Shown piece by piece: positions 37,783-50,399 of a stretch of 64,000 bases of DNA. The translations under genes were made by a program, and so were the position numbers. The DNA is from Macrobrachium rosenbergii (lineage: Eukaryota > Arthropoda > Malacostraca > Decapoda > Palaemonidae): NCBI RefSeq assembly GCF_040412425.1, contig NC_089756.1, positions 8,834,726-8,898,725 on the forward strand, read 5' to 3'. The notes under the pieces are model-generated. The model searched no databases. It was not told the DNA's origin and saw only the letters and a list, made by a program, of their open reading frames with translations. The first letter of the stretch is position 1, and each line of letters starts with the position of its first letter.

Positions 37783-37913
37783 CGTCACTACTTCTTGTGT
37801 ATAAAACTTTAACAAATTTGGTTAGTTCATACACCAGTACATAAAGATAATCACCAATACGTCAAACCACTATACAAATGGTTTCACCTAAGATAATGCA
37901 TATTGAAAAACCG

Positions 37914-38156
37914 GTGCTACCTTAGCTTGTTATCTACGTGTCACCTACTCAGGTGCTAGTACTAAACACAGTGGAAGCTCCTTGGGACGCAGTGTTTAGT
38001 ACTAGCCCCTCGAGAATCAAAGTATTATATACCCCCATTTTTATATTGTGTGGTCGACAAATTATATTAACGAACGATATCTTTACATTTACCATACGGC
38101 GTTTGCAACTAGCACCTCGGAGCAGGTGACGCGTAGATAACAAACTAAAGTAGCAC
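37914..38156. mobile_element. Small foldback/MITE with about 50-bp TIRs
   Basis: GTGCTACCTTAGCTTGTTAT... at 37914-37960 matches the reverse complement of 38107-38156 with few differences. Inside, GCTAGTACTAAACAC (37955-37969) pairs perfectly with GTGTTTAGTACTAGC (37992-38006). It is 243 bp and non-coding. No clear target duplication was seen. Confidence 0.75.
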
Positions 38157-38741
38157 TGTAAAACCATATGACTTGCACTGATTTACTTGCCTCAATTTGA
38201 CACAGTCACTTCAGCAATGTTGCTAGATTTCCACACCAATGACTTCCACGCTCGCCTAAATTTTAAATTCATTTAACCATCGGTAAAATCTAACATATAT
38301 AAAACGATATATACTTCCTTCAATCTAAAGACCATTTCCCGTAAATTTCCCTTATTAAGTTAATCACAATCACTTTTTACATTTATTAAAACAATATTAA
38401 ATAGATTTAAGTCACTTTAATTAGACAGAAACACAATCGTCTTTGTTTGTTATTCCAATCACATATCTCAATGAGACTTTAATTTACGATCCAAGTGGTG
38501 AATTATTTTGCTTAGCTTGAATCTAAGTCTATTATAAATTCATTTCAGTAGCACTGTTATCCAATCCGGCCGAAACCTATTCATGAAATGAAATCTATCC
38601 GTTCTCAATTTCTTGAAAATATTGAATTCGAGCATTCTTGTCTTTTGTATATGTTTCAGTGTGAACTTAAAAATGTAGAATAAACTACGAAAGTACTTGT
38701 TCAAAATCCCGGTTTTCACTCACCTTCTGACGTGGATTTTA
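38157..38741. other. No gene seen
   Basis: AT-rich sequence without a recognisable feature. Confidence 0.45.
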
Positions 38742-39010
<269 letters not shown>

Positions 39011-39529
39011 AAATCAGCGGGTAATGCAATCCCACGATTCGGTTTACAGAAGCAATGAATCTCTCTTCAAGGCCCACCGAAGCTTGAGGCTTCGCCTCGT
39101 AAATGCCTTGTTGCGCTCTCTTGTTAAAAGGCGCCCTTTTGAAAGGATGGAGTGGCTAACAAAGGCATTTTCCCATCGAAATAACAATGGGTTCCGGGGA
39201 AGATGTATCGTGTTACTTTCATTTATTTGCTTAAAAATGGATGGCTCGAAAAGGCGGGTAGAACCTGGGTAGAGTTAGTCTTGCAACAAAAGCTTTTCCG
39301 TTTATACGCAGAAGGAAGTTGACGGTAACAAGTTTCTTTTTTTTTTTCATTCATGACTAGTATTTCAGTGGGTAGTTATGGCATCCCTTTCTCTCTCTTT
39401 ATCTCTTTTTTTTATCATGATACGACTCAAGTTATCTTGAAATATGAGATTTAGAGACGGTCTTCTGATTTAACGAGTGAAGGGATTGTTTTGATAAGAA
39501 ATAAGCCTGTAGATCATAGGCTACACATA

Positions 39530-39771
<242 letters not shown>

Positions 39772-39967
39772 GAGGTATGTATGTATGTGTGTGAAACGCA
39801 TTGAGCAATTTCAACCAAGCTTGGTGAACACTGTGGGGTTAAGACATCACTAGCACCGAAGAGGGAGGGGTGGAATGGCTTTCCTGAAATGGGGCTGGTT
39901 ATGCCCGTAGACTTAATAACTTTACGAATTTATCATAACCTAATTTCGGTATAAATATGACTTACTA

Positions 39968-40239
39968 AAATTAAGTATATCTTAGTTTAACCAGACCACT
40001 GAGCTGGTTAACAGCTCTCCTAGGGCTGGCCCGAAGGATTAGACTCATTTTTACATGGCTAAGAACCAACTGGTTACCTAGCAACAGGACCTACAGCTTA
40101 TTGTGGAATCCGAACCACATTATGACGAGAAATGAGTTTCTATCACCAGAAATAAATTCCTCCAATTCTTCATTGGCCACTCGGAGAGTCGAACACTGGG
40201 CCAACAGCGTGCCAGCCGAAAGCTCTACCCAACCCTCCA
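39968..40239 (-). mobile_element. tRNA-derived SINE, copy 2, with perfect target duplication
   Basis: Flanked by ATATGACTTACTA at 39955-39967 and again at 40240-40252, a perfect 13-bp target site duplication that fixes both ends. The minus strand reads a tRNA-like head with a Pol III B-box-like GTTCGACTCTCC near 40186-40195. A body follows containing GGTAACCAGTTGGTTCTTAG and a region shared with copy 1. It is about 272 bp. The family name is not assigned. Confidence 0.9.
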
Positions 40240-40339
40240 ATATGACTTACTATCTGGATAAGAATACTATGGGGGTAAGACATCAATGACACCAAAGGGG
40301 GTGGGGATTGGGACAGGGGTGACAGAGAGAGAATGAGAG

Positions 40340-41098
40340 TTAACAAATACTGTTGACACCTGCCCAATTCTCAGCAAATTAGCAATTGACATATTAGCAA
40401 TCACTCCTATGATCATAACGGCTCCAATTACCAATGGCGCAACCTTCTTACTCCTTCTAGAAGAGAACTTAAAAATCGAAACGCCTAAATTTAGAAGCTA
40501 TGTTAAAGTGTTTCTAATCCTATCCTGAACCCTAACCGATTTGCCAAAACCGTAACAGATCAGACAAATTCCGTCCAATATTCATCTCACCCCAAAAAAA
40601 AAAACTCCTAAGCAACAGAACTTTATTCTGAAACTCTATACTAAAAGATATTTCGTCAGACGACAACTACACATCATAATATTCTTGTATAATAACACCC
40701 GGGCCTAACCTCACTACGAAATTAGCCCATGCTATGACTTCCAAAGTCCTGAGAATATGAGACTTCAGCATATAAAACTAAAGAAAGAATCTAAATGTTA
40801 CCAGATCTCGAAACAGGAAAAAAAAAGAAACCCATACATCTATTAAACCCTATGGTATTTGACACCTAATTTTAACTAAGTATTGCAATACACAAGAGCA
40901 AAAATCTGAACTCGGACAATTAAAGACTGTATAACTCTACGGACCAACGTCCTCCCCATTTAAAAAAAAATTACAAGTCACACCCCTTTAACCCATTAAA
41001 AAAACAAAGAGAGAGAGGAAAAATTTAAAAAATTATCAGAATCACAGTACAACACAGGATTTAACCCATAAGATTCCCATTAACCTGTCTTCTTAATT
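40340..41098 (-). pseudogene. Region after Gypsy integrase; possible env-like trace
   Basis: Minus-strand sequence downstream of the integrase. Most is stop-rich. Near 40373-40460 a frame encodes a basic RRSKK followed by about 25 mostly hydrophobic residues (VAPLVIGAVMIIGVIANM), a pattern seen at the cleavage site and fusion peptide of envelope proteins in errantivirus-like Gypsy elements. The match is weak and the rest of an env cannot be read. It could equally be chance. Confidence 0.25.
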
Positions 41099-42110
41099 TT
41101 AGATATATGTGTCAACTGAGACACACCTTTTATTCTCATCTAGAACAACAAATCTATTCCCCTTCTTTACTTCAACACGAAAAGGACCTTCAAATTTAGG
41201 ACCTAGCTTATAGTTCAACTGATTCCTGACATTTATTTTCACAAAAACCTTATCTCCCACAGCAACTTCAACTCTATCTGGCTTTTCTGGCAAGACGCGT
41301 ATATCTCTTTTGCTGTGGAAACTAAGCAGCGCTTCATTGGGAGACATTCCAATGGTATCACTAACCATGGAATTAATGCTATGTTGCACCTGTGGAATAT
41401 ACTGATCCCAATTTACATCATTCTCCCCTACAGTCATTCTGAGAACTTCAATAACCTTCCTAATTGCCCATCCACACAGCCCATTAGCTTCTGGTCTATA
41501 GGGAATAATAGTGACTCTGAATGCCCATTACATCTGCAAGACACTAACATCCTATTCACAAATTCTCTCCCATTATCTGTAATCAGCACCTCAGGAACCC
41601 CATAACAACAAATATATCCATTAAAGAATGCGACTGCCACCTCTTCTGCTGTTTTACGCTTCAACGGAAAAATCTCTACAAACCTAGTTAATTCGCCAAC
41701 AACCACCAGCAGGTCACAAGGTCCATATGGACCCTAGAAAATGGTCTACGGGGAATAGGAAATTAACCCAATTTACAAGAAACGACCCTTGATGGCTTAC
41801 ATGCATATCAAACTGAACAACCTCTCACAAAGTCTTCCACTGATGTGAGCATATTCTTTCAAAAGAATTGTCCCCGTATATTCTGATACGTCTTCTCATT
41901 ACCCAAATGCGGACTGCCAGACCTACAGTGAACAATATCCAGAACCTTAGGCACTAAACTCTTAGGAACAACTATCTGCGATGTATCACCCGTATCCTCA
42001 CTATTTTTCAGTCTGTATCTAATCTTCCTAACTAACAAATTACCCTCTAATTCAAGCCCTGCAAAAGGCATCTTATAACCCTTCCTAACCAATTCCCTCT
42101 AAGAAACGCT
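41099..42110 (-). pseudogene. Gypsy integrase remnant (minus strand)
   Basis: Reading leftward: a zinc-finger part with the VLDIVHCRSGSPHLGNEKTY segment (about 41859-41990), then a core with LITDNGREFVNRML (second catalytic Asp, about 41560-41600). A C-terminal part holds SINSMVSDTIGMSPNEALL, VGDKVFVKINVR and LGPKFEGPFRV (41099-41437), the last being the GPY/F-type module. Two frame changes separate the parts, and the catalytic Glu region at about 41450-41500 is scrambled. Confidence 0.85.
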
Positions 42111-42129
42111 TTTGCATCTGCCAAAATCT

Positions 42130-42640
42130 CATCCTCATCTTGTTTAGCTTCTACTAAACTAATATCCCAATCTATGCAATTTCTGGATACATAACATACA
42201 TGAGTACCATCTGCATCGGAAAAACTTCTACTAAGGGTGTCCGCGACAACAGTATGTCTACCCTCTATATGCCTAATCTTGGCATCAAAATCCCTGATTG
42301 TCAGATATCATCTAGCCCGTTTAGGTGAAAGATCGGGCTTATTGAAAAGTTCCAACAATGGCTGATGATCTGTAAGAACCTCTACTTGATTGCCCATCAG
42401 TAACATTTTAAAATGAACTAAACTAGACACTACGGCAAAGGCCTCTTTGCCCACTACCGACCATAACCATTAATTACTACCCCGTGTCTTAAACTTCCTA
42501 CTATAAAATGCAATCGGATGGAGTCTTCCATCAAACTTCTGCATAAGGCATGCCCCTATATCCTCATAGCTCACGTCCGTTACCATTGTGAAAGGACATT
42601 CCAAATCCGGAAACTTCAACACTTGGGGATTCACTAAGGC
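42130..42640 (-). pseudogene. Gypsy RNase H remnant (minus strand)
   Basis: The minus strand reads VTDVSYEDIGACLMQ (about 42540-42585), HPIAFYSRKF, KEAFAVVSS with the acidic residue (about 42430-42460), LTDHQPLLELF (about 42350-42385) and VADTLSR (about 42230-42255). Stops interrupt it, so no long frame exists. The domain order fits the RT to its right and the integrase to its left. Confidence 0.8.
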
Positions 42641-42859
42641 ATCCTTAATCTTCTCAAAAGCTAATTACTGTCCTTCTCCCCATACAAATTGCACATCATC
42701 CCTCAGGACATCTGTCAAGGGAGACGCTAGAATAGAAAAACCCTTCACAAACCTACAGAAAAATCTAGCCATGCCTAAGAATGACCAAATCTGTTTCTTG
42801 TTCTTGGGAGTAGCAAAATCCACAATTGCCCTAACTTTATTATCATTGATTTTAACACC

Positions 42860-43530
42860 CTCCTTAGAAATGATGACCCAAATGTGCTATCTGCCTCTTC
42901 AGAAAATTACATTTAGCTATCTTTATCTTCAAACCCGCTAGCCTAAGCCTCCTAAAAACTTCCCTAAGAACCTCTCAATGTTCCTCTACAGCATCGGTGG
43001 CAACTATTATATCATCCATATAAATGTATATGGATTTCCTTAACAAACCATGTAAAACTGTATTCATTAGCCTAGTAAATGTCATAGGACTACCTGATAA
43101 ACCAAACAGCATCCATGTGAACTCATAATACCCCTTCGGCTAAGAGAAAGCCGTGTACTCCCGACTCTCCTCGCTAAACAGTACTTGCAAGTACCCTTGC
43201 ATCAGCTCAATTGAAGAATAATATTCTTGCCCCCAATCTCAACAAATAAATCTGGCAAACACGCCACAGGGTAGTGATCAGGAATGGTTTTCTTGTTCAA
43301 CTTCCTAAAGTCCATACAAACCCAGACTGAACCATCCTTCTTAGGCACTGCCAACAATGGGAAATTAAAAGGCAGTGAACTGGGCCTAACAATGCCTTCC
43401 TCCTCCCACTTATTAATCTCTTTCTCTACCTGTTCTCTAATCTTAAAAAGAATCCTATATGAAGGAACAAAAACAGGCTTAGTCTTGTCCTCCAACTGAA
43501 CCTTGTGTTCTAACACATTTGTTGACCCTA
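42860..43530 (-). pseudogene. Gypsy reverse transcriptase remnant (minus strand)
   Basis: The frame 43202-43516 carries VQLEDKTKPVFVPSYRI, VEKEINKWEEEGIVRPSSLP, AVPKKDGSVWVCMDFRKLN and KKTIPDHYPV. Beyond a break, the next part reads GYYEFTWMLFGLSGSPMTF (about 43080-43140) and then the catalytic IYMDDIIVA (about 43000-43027) intact. Frame breaks include a stop near 43142. This is a typical Ty3/Gypsy RT. Confidence 0.87.
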
Positions 43531-43578
43531 ACTTAAGTGCACTAATTCAGCCACAACATCTTCCACACCCCCAACATA

Positions 43579-44075
43579 TTATTTATAATCAGCATTGGCT
43601 AAACACTCCCTAAAAACCTGCCTCCTAGCCTGTAAATCCGCTTCTGAAAAACAGCAAAAATCCCTGACAATAGCAACTGAATTATCTTCATTGACCCAGT
43701 CAATAAAGTTGATTGCATAAGTACCCTTCCAGTAATTGCGAACTGAATCATTACAGTTTACCAATTCCACCCAAGTATCCCTTGAACTCGATACCTTGTT
43801 TATAGAGCCTTTCAGCTTTTCACTACACTCGTCCACACACACCTGTCTGGGTTTATGCACTCCTTTCGCTCGAACTTTCACCATAGCAACCATATCAGGA
43901 CCAAGAACCACATCATCCGACAAAACCCCTGTATAACATTTCTTACCCACCCACATATGTTCAGCATCCACCTGCAAATTCTTATGTATACCCAATCCAT
44001 TATCATCATCCACTACACTCACATCCATCCCCTCATAAGTCACAAACACACCAGGTACTCCAATAGTTATACCGC
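43579..44075 (-). pseudogene. Gypsy protease C-terminus and linker (minus strand)
   Basis: An open frame of 156 codons, beginning MFVTYEGMDVSVVDDDNG on the minus strand, lies just upstream of RT. In position and style it fits the end of the protease and the protease-RT linker, though no active-site triad is visible within it. The element is cut at about 44080, where Penelope-like sequence begins. Gag and the 5' LTR are absent. Confidence 0.55.
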
Positions 44076-44084
44076 TTCTAATGC

Positions 44085-44547
44085 ATTGTTTAATACACTG
44101 TCAGGATATTTAAATTTCTTTCCCATCTTCTTAAGAATTTTGGTGTTAATGTCACATTTAAAAACAATAAAACAATGAAGCATGTCCTTATCAAGAACTC
44201 TCCCGACAATACTAAAGAGTGTGTACATAAAATTCTATGTAAGTCTTGTGACAACTTTATATTGGCCAAACAGGTAAAGCACTGGAAAAGAGAATAGAAC
44301 TACATAAAAAATGTGCAAGATATGCACAGGGGAACAGTGGTATTGTTGTACATGTTAGTGAGAATAATCATGCTATCAACTGGAAAGGGGCTAAAATGAT
44401 TGTATATTCTAATAATGCACTGAAAGGAATATCATTGAATCTACCTTTATAAAAATAGGTTACAGCCATAATATGCATATCAATCAAGGAATGTATAAAC
44501 TTGATCCTTTAATATCAAAAGAAATTTGTAAATTGTTTAAACTTTAA
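44085..44547 (+). pseudogene. Penelope-like element: GIY-YIG endonuclease end
   Basis: Not an open frame, because small indels break it. In sequence, NNKTMKHVLIKNSPDNTKEC (from about 44164) leads to a Cys-Lys-Ser-Cys-Asp-Asn-Phe segment and an IGQTGKALEKRIELHKKCAR segment (about 44240-44315). NSGIVVHVSENNHAINWKGA follows, then ending IKIGYSHNMHINQG and SKEICKLFKL with a stop at 44545-44547. The C-x2-C and Tyr/Phe-Ile-Gly-Gln-Thr-Gly pattern is the GIY-YIG domain at the C-terminus of Penelope-like retroelements. The RT part is missing, as expected for 5' truncation. Confidence 0.78.
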
Positions 44548-44887
44548 GGTAGGCAGTAGAGATGTATGGAAATAAGATTATCATATTTGCAAACACGGTA
44601 CGGGAGCAGCAGTGCAAATCAGTTTTCCAACCCCGCCTCCCTGACACCTGTCAGGTGCGGATCTGTAGTCTCCTATGGTAGGTACGTTTATCAGTATTGT
44701 CCCCTGAGAGTATATTGTGATTTTTAGCCAAATGAGTTTGGAGGCCACTCCTACCTTGACAATGCCTGTGGGTGGATCTGTAGTCTCAAACAGTTGTGTA
44801 TGTTCGTCAGTACTGTTTCTATAGTACAATATTTGTGACGTCTAATACTATGTATCAGTCCTTCGTCAATGGCTTGGAAATAAAAGT

Positions 44888-44889
<2 letters not shown>
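44548..44889 (+). mobile_element. Penelope-like 3' untranslated region
   Basis: Non-coding stretch after the endonuclease stop, ending GGCTTGGAAATAAAAGTTG and running into (TA)n. It contains two related segments: GCGGATCTGTAGTCTC...CAGTATTGT and GTGGATCTGTAGTCTC...CAGTACTGT. Confidence 0.55.
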
Positions 44890-45102
<213 letters not shown>

Positions 45103-46950
45103 TAGTTATAATATATAAAACCATTCTACAAATATTATATGTATCTCTGTGAAAATTTTGATGTTTTGCTTGCAGATTCGTCATTTGCTGTGATGACATA
45201 ATTTTAAAATGTTTTTTCTTACAGATAAATTGTGTATCATGTAATCTTAAAATGTCTTGATATGTTTTTTCCATTTGTTTAGTATATTAAAAGGAATTCT
45301 TAGTGTGTTGTGGAGAGAGAGGGTAGATTCTTATCGCTTAGTGTTTCCTACTATATTTACACAGGTGTTTGGTGTGAAGGAAGTCGCATTTGGAGAAAGG
45401 CAGAGCCCTCTTGACTTATCTGACGACTTTGACAGCCAATCGGCAAATTGCCTGTTATATGTTTATCATGTGTGTCTGCTCCATGGTTATTAGCTGTGTC
45501 TGTGCTTATTCTTTTTCGTAAACTGAGAAAGAGACAATGAGTGAGTAAGAGAGGGAGTTGAAGTTGACATGTTGACAGCGAGCCAGTTTTGGGTCGACAA
45601 TACCTCCCTTTTGTTTGTTCAAGTGTTTGAGTGTCCAGCGGATTATGTCAATCATGAATAAGAGCTTTGGCATATTTCCTTCTGGGCCTTAGAGTCCCTT
45701 GTATGTATACTGCACATGTATACCTGTATGTATAATGTATGTATACTTTATGTATCATGTATTTTGGGAGGGTTTGGAGATAAAAGTGCAGTGCTGTTCC
45801 AGAGACAGGCAGTCAGCCACAGGGCTTCCTAGGATAAGCTTCTCTCTCTATCAATAATACCATTCATATATATAAGGGTGTTATACTGGCTACTCTCATA
45901 TTTGTAAAAGTTTTGTTAAATTCACTCAAGAAGTGTGTTCATTTTGTTAGAGGTGATCTAAAGTGTTTATATTGCGCAAGCATTGTGGAAGGTGTGTAAT
46001 GGTGTAATAATTACAGAAGGTAAAGTGACGTTTACTGGTTTTTGTTATGTTAAGAGTTAAAGTGATGTTCTAGGTGAAAGAGAATTATTATTTTGATAAG
46101 AGGTGAACAAAATCTCTTATCGTGAGTACTAATGTGTCTTGCTGCTAATCATATATCATTGTGTATGTCATTGTGACTTGGCAGTGTTGTCTTTGAGAAA
46201 GTCTTAGAAAGACGTTAGTTTAACCTTTTTTAAAAGTGAAGGTAATCTTCTGAAAGATTGTTATAATCTTTAAACATATTTTTGTCTTAGAAATTGCTGT
46301 TGGTATATTTCCATTTTTGCATATTTCATCCTTATATGTCTGTGTTATCATATTACTCTGATTTTATAATTAGTGGTTTACAAAGTTTTGTGCTGGTGAT
46401 TGCTTAGCATTTTGTTAGTGCATACTTATTATTGAGATTTCAGAAAATATTTATGTGGATTCCAGTCTGTAATATTTTGGTGAACATTTGTGTTGAAATT
46501 AATCAATCAGGTATATGTTTAAAACATGAGTGAGAGTTAATGTTTGAATCTTACTTAACCAAATTGCTTTCTTAATAAATTAAAGTTTTGTGAATTAAAC
46601 TTGATTAAGAAATACTTAAATCTTACACTGTTAATCAATTAATAACAAATCTTTTTGAGATTGTGAACTCTGCATATAACTTTTGAACTTAGAAATAAAT
46701 CTGTTTAAAGTTTTAAAAGCACAATGTTTCATTTTGACCACCAGTAATTAGAGAAATTAATGAATGTGTACAAGGTAAGTGATATATCTGTTTGTTCACC
46801 TGAGACTTATCTAGGTAAAATAGAACCAGGGAAACAGTTATAGTGTTTATTGAAGTGATGCCCATTTTCCACTAGTCTGTTTATAACTTATTAATTGTTA
46901 CCTCACCCATAACTTGATAAAGTTACATTGATTTTCTCAAGTGATATATA
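45103..46950. other. No gene seen; possibly an LTR-like segment
   Basis: AT-rich. A GGAGATAAAAGTGC site near 45777, a downstream CAGGCAGTCAGCC segment and AATAAATCTG near 46694 are LTR-like, but there is no second copy or boundary. A repeated ATGTATACTGCACATGTATA-type stretch lies at 45700-45760. Confidence 0.35.
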
Positions 46951-48349
46951 CACTACACGCGGAAAAATAAGCCATTTTTTAGTGAGTGGCTATAATTTTT
47001 GCGCTTTTTGACAGTACCCCATAAACCGAAAGGAAGGCAGCTAAAAGTTAAGCTGCCGCATGTGAGATAATCTATGGGTTGGCAAGCCTCGTTTCAAACA
47101 ATAAAAAACCATTAGTCATCTGCGGTCTGTGGCTGGTGACTGATTTGTTTTTTGTTTCCGCCATTATTTCACGCTCTGTTCCTCAAGGTTTTTTCCACAT
47201 TTTGTGCTGTGTTGTCTGCCTCCGATGTCCAGGAAGGTTGTCGAAAGAGAGGAGATATCCTCAATCATTGACCTTCACAAATCAGGTATCCCTGTTCGTG
47301 AAATTTGTGTGCAGAAGGGGTTATCGAAGCGTACTGTGTATCAATGGATCCATCAGTACGAGGAGGGAGATGCCAACACCCGTCCTACCCCAAAATCCCG
47401 GTCTGGGAGGCCCCACAAGATCAAACCTGCTACCTTAAGGCTTATACACCGTCAGCTAAAGAAGAATCCTTCTCTCACAGCACCTGAGATCAAGGATAAG
47501 AACACTCACGTGCTGGGAAATGTGGCCATAAGGATGGTGCAAGAACGTATCCACGACGACCTCTTGCTGCGGTCCTACAAGGCCATGAAGAAGATGCTCC
47601 TGACCGCTCAGCACAAGCAACGAAGGGTTGCTTTTGCAAAAAAGTACTTGGTCTGGGAGCCTACTAAGTGGCGAGAGGTGTTGTGGACAGATGAAGCTAC
47701 GTTCAGTGTGACAGGTAGTGGTGCTAAGAGGTTATACCATCCGTATGGCTCCGATCCCCACCTCCCCCAGTACACCTCCAAGACGGTCAAGCATCCACCT
47801 ACCCTGATGGTATGGGCTTCTTTTGGGTAGGATGGTGTTGGGAAGTTAGTGTTCCTCCCCAAGAATGAGTATATGAACAGGTTTAACTACTTCCAGCTTT
47901 TGGGGGATCACTTAGAGGAATCTTTTGAAAACAGTGGCACCAGTTTTTTCATGCAGGATGGAGCACCGTGCCACACCGCTAAACTAGTGGTCAATTGGTT
48001 AAAAGACTGTGACATGACCTTTTTTAGTGACTGGCCAGGGTCCTCGCCTGATTTAAATCCCATTCAGAACTTTTGGAGCATCATTAAGAGGCAACTCGCG
48101 ACCCGGGATACCTCTTCTCTCCCAAAGCTCGAAGTAGCCATCAGGGAGGTTTGGGAGTCATTGGAGAAAAGAGACCCTCCAAAATCTTGCAGACAGTGTT
48201 CCCAAGCAACTTAGAGAAGTCATCAAGCACCTGGGCAACACAAACAAGTATTAGTGAGGGGATAAGAGCTCCAAATCATACTTTTTCAATGACTAATCCT
48301 AAAAATTGCATTTTTTTCAGGGGTGTGGCCTAACTTTCCACGTGTACTG
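46951..48349 (+). mobile_element. Tc1-like DNA transposon
   Basis: The left terminal repeat CACTACACGCGGAAAAATAA (46951-46970) and the reverse complement of the right end (48324-48349, CAGTACACGTGGAAAGTTAG) match at 15 of 20 positions. TA flanks both ends (46949-46950 and 48350-48351). The 1399-bp element encodes one transposase pseudogene on the plus strand. Confidence 0.87.
47225..48254 (+). pseudogene. Tc1-like transposase, broken
   Basis: ATG at 47225 (MSRKVVEREEISSIIDLHKS) begins a paired helix-turn-helix region, with ICVQKGLSKRTVYQWIHQYE and the linker SRSGRPHKIK. The catalytic core follows: VLWTDEATFS (first Asp, about 47680-47710), FFMQDGAPCHTA (second Asp, about 47948-47985) and SPDLNPIQNFW (about 48046-48080), where Gln replaces the usual catalytic Glu. 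Thirty-five residues lie between the second Asp and this Gln, against 34 in classical Tc1. A TAG at 47828-47830 interrupts the frame in the middle. A one-base shift near 48170 moves the last part to a frame ending LGNTNKY with a stop at 48252-48254. The length of about 340 codons is normal for the family. It is inactive now. Confidence 0.9.
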
Positions 48350-48456
48350 TAAGTTTTATGGGATCACTGTTATGAGGTTTCAAGTATCTGGTCGATGTGA
48401 GGTAACTTTTTGGTATAATTATTTGTGTAATAACCAGGTGCTTGACCACTTCCGTG

Positions 48457-48460
<4 letters not shown>

Positions 48461-48533
<73 letters not shown>

Positions 48534-48582
48534 CATCAACACACAATCACGGTATGTGGAACGTGAGTCAGAAATTTATATT

Positions 48583-48628
<46 letters not shown>
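48461..48628. repeat. Two (TA)n tracts
   Basis: TA at about 48461-48528 and 48580-48628, with 51 bp between. Confidence 0.95.
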
Positions 48629-48629
<1 letters not shown>

Positions 48630-48635
<6 letters not shown>

Positions 48636-49971
48636 CTGTTATAGAAAGCAGCTTCCCCAACTAAGAAATCTGAAAAAATTAATTAACATTTTGAATTTGC
48701 AAGAAACATGGTGCCTTTCCCCACACCTTGAAACCTTACCACCTCCTACCATACACCCCTGTCCAGTCTACTCATCGAGGTCTTTCATTTCCAGACTACA
48801 CCAGAGCCAGTTGGCTCCGCCCTTACCTGACCAACAACGAACCAAACCCAGCCAACAGCCGCCAAACAGATGGCATTGCCAATTTCAGCAAACTTTCTCC
48901 CAGCAAGCTCCACCGACCCTAAAGGCCGGGCAGCGACAGACTTGCAACACAAGATGGTCCTCCTTCTCCCACTGACCTCTGTAGATGTTGGATATGCCCC
49001 CTTCTGCCTACCCTTCTTCTCGTGTTAAACTCTGAAAGGATAGACGGTGTCAGTCTGTTCCTGCTAGCGCATTTCCCGATGACCAATCTGGGGGAGCCCT
49101 TCTACTTACCCTTCAACTGACAATCAACCCGACAGAGGAATTATTAAAATCTCACGTGATGCCCAATTCGACGTCTAACCCAGCTGGGCCCCTCCTATCA
49201 ATGTTTTCAACCAACGACCATTCCGGCGGTGCACGTGTCCCTCTTTAACTACTCTGTGTGCAACGGGAGTAAAATCCGGGTGGGTGTCTGTTTGAAAGAA
49301 CCTCCATTTCCACAACCTCACCAAATCCTAAAATCCTCTTCCTCTCAACCACCCAGCCAAATCCTCATTCCGAAATCCAATCCTTCATTCCTTTGTAACC
49401 AGCAAACCAAAAGGGAAAGCTGTTTCCTCTCTTAAACCCCTTGTGTTTTATCATATTGCTGAGTGCGATTATATTTCATTGAATTTAGTGACCTGACCGC
49501 AGTGCTGCCATCTTGTGTAAAATGTGGCTCAATCGAGAAGCCCACCTGATTGCATAGTATCTCTCGAATCCTTAACAAAGCAGCCATAATAATCCTATAT
49601 TTATGATAGGGACCGTGTGCCTGTTAGGTACATCACTAATTCAGGCATTTTCTCTTATAAGAAATGTGCTAATTGTGCTGGATTCCACTGCATCCCACCA
49701 AGCTCCAGTTGAACTCTTATGCCTTGCATTAATCAAGCTAGTATCTTCCTACTGTACAAAGTAATCTACATATATAATCCCAGCTGCATAAAGTAACCTT
49801 ATGTAAAATTTGCAATACTGTTAGAGCCCTCCTTTACTGTTACTCCTTTGGTTTGTTAGTGTTAAATAAATTATATTAAATATAGTAAATGGAAAATTTT
49901 GGCGACCTTGACCCTTTCCATTTTCAATAAATTACATTCCTCCACACATTGAACATAAGAGTGGTGACCTT
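48630..49971. other. No gene recognised; C-rich then AT-rich
   Basis: A CC-rich stretch at 48710-49440 gives short Pro/Ser-rich frames. TGTTATAGAAAGCAGC right after the (TA)n tract and AATAAATT...TTGGCGACC near 49866-49904 could be traces of another LTR and PBS. No repeat confirms it. Confidence 0.35.
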
Positions 49972-49975
49972 AAGC

Positions 49976-50398
49976 TGTAAAGTCATTTGTAAAGTCTCTG
50001 CTGATCATGTTATTTGTAAAGTCCCTGCTGAGCAAGTTTTCTTTGGTGACAGCTCATTTTCTTTGTATCTACAATTCGTCACACCTGACAGGCCAGGTCA
50101 CGTAAATCCAATCGTTTAAAACTGTGTGTGTAATTATTTATCTGTCCTCAATTTATGTACCGTGTATTTCTTCTTTCGCAGGCATCAAGATTGTATTCAA
50201 CTTTAATTCTGTCTATTTTCACATTGTAAATTGTACTCGTTCGCTGTATTTTATTGTTAATTGTTATCGACCTCAGGTCACCTATGCTCCCATTGTATTC
50301 CATGGCGCGACGCCAGTCTGCCGCAATATAAACCGCCTGGATCATGAATAAATCAGCAGTTCACTTTTTACCTGCTCGTTTCTTTTGCACCTCTTATA
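49976..50398 (+). repeat. LTR 1 of CsRn1-like element
   Basis: TGTAAAGTCATTTG...GCACCTCTTATA. It contains a TATA-like AATATAAACC near 50325 and AATAAATC near 50347. It closely matches 54610-55037. Confidence 0.88.
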
Positions 50399-50399
50399 G

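Noticed and set aside
42588..42941. 117-codon plus-strand frame
   Set aside because: Shadow of the minus-strand Gypsy RT and RNase H.
50148..50345. 65-codon minus-strand frame repeated at 54787-54984
   Set aside because: Conserved only because it lies in the LTRs; antisense to the LTR with no domain.
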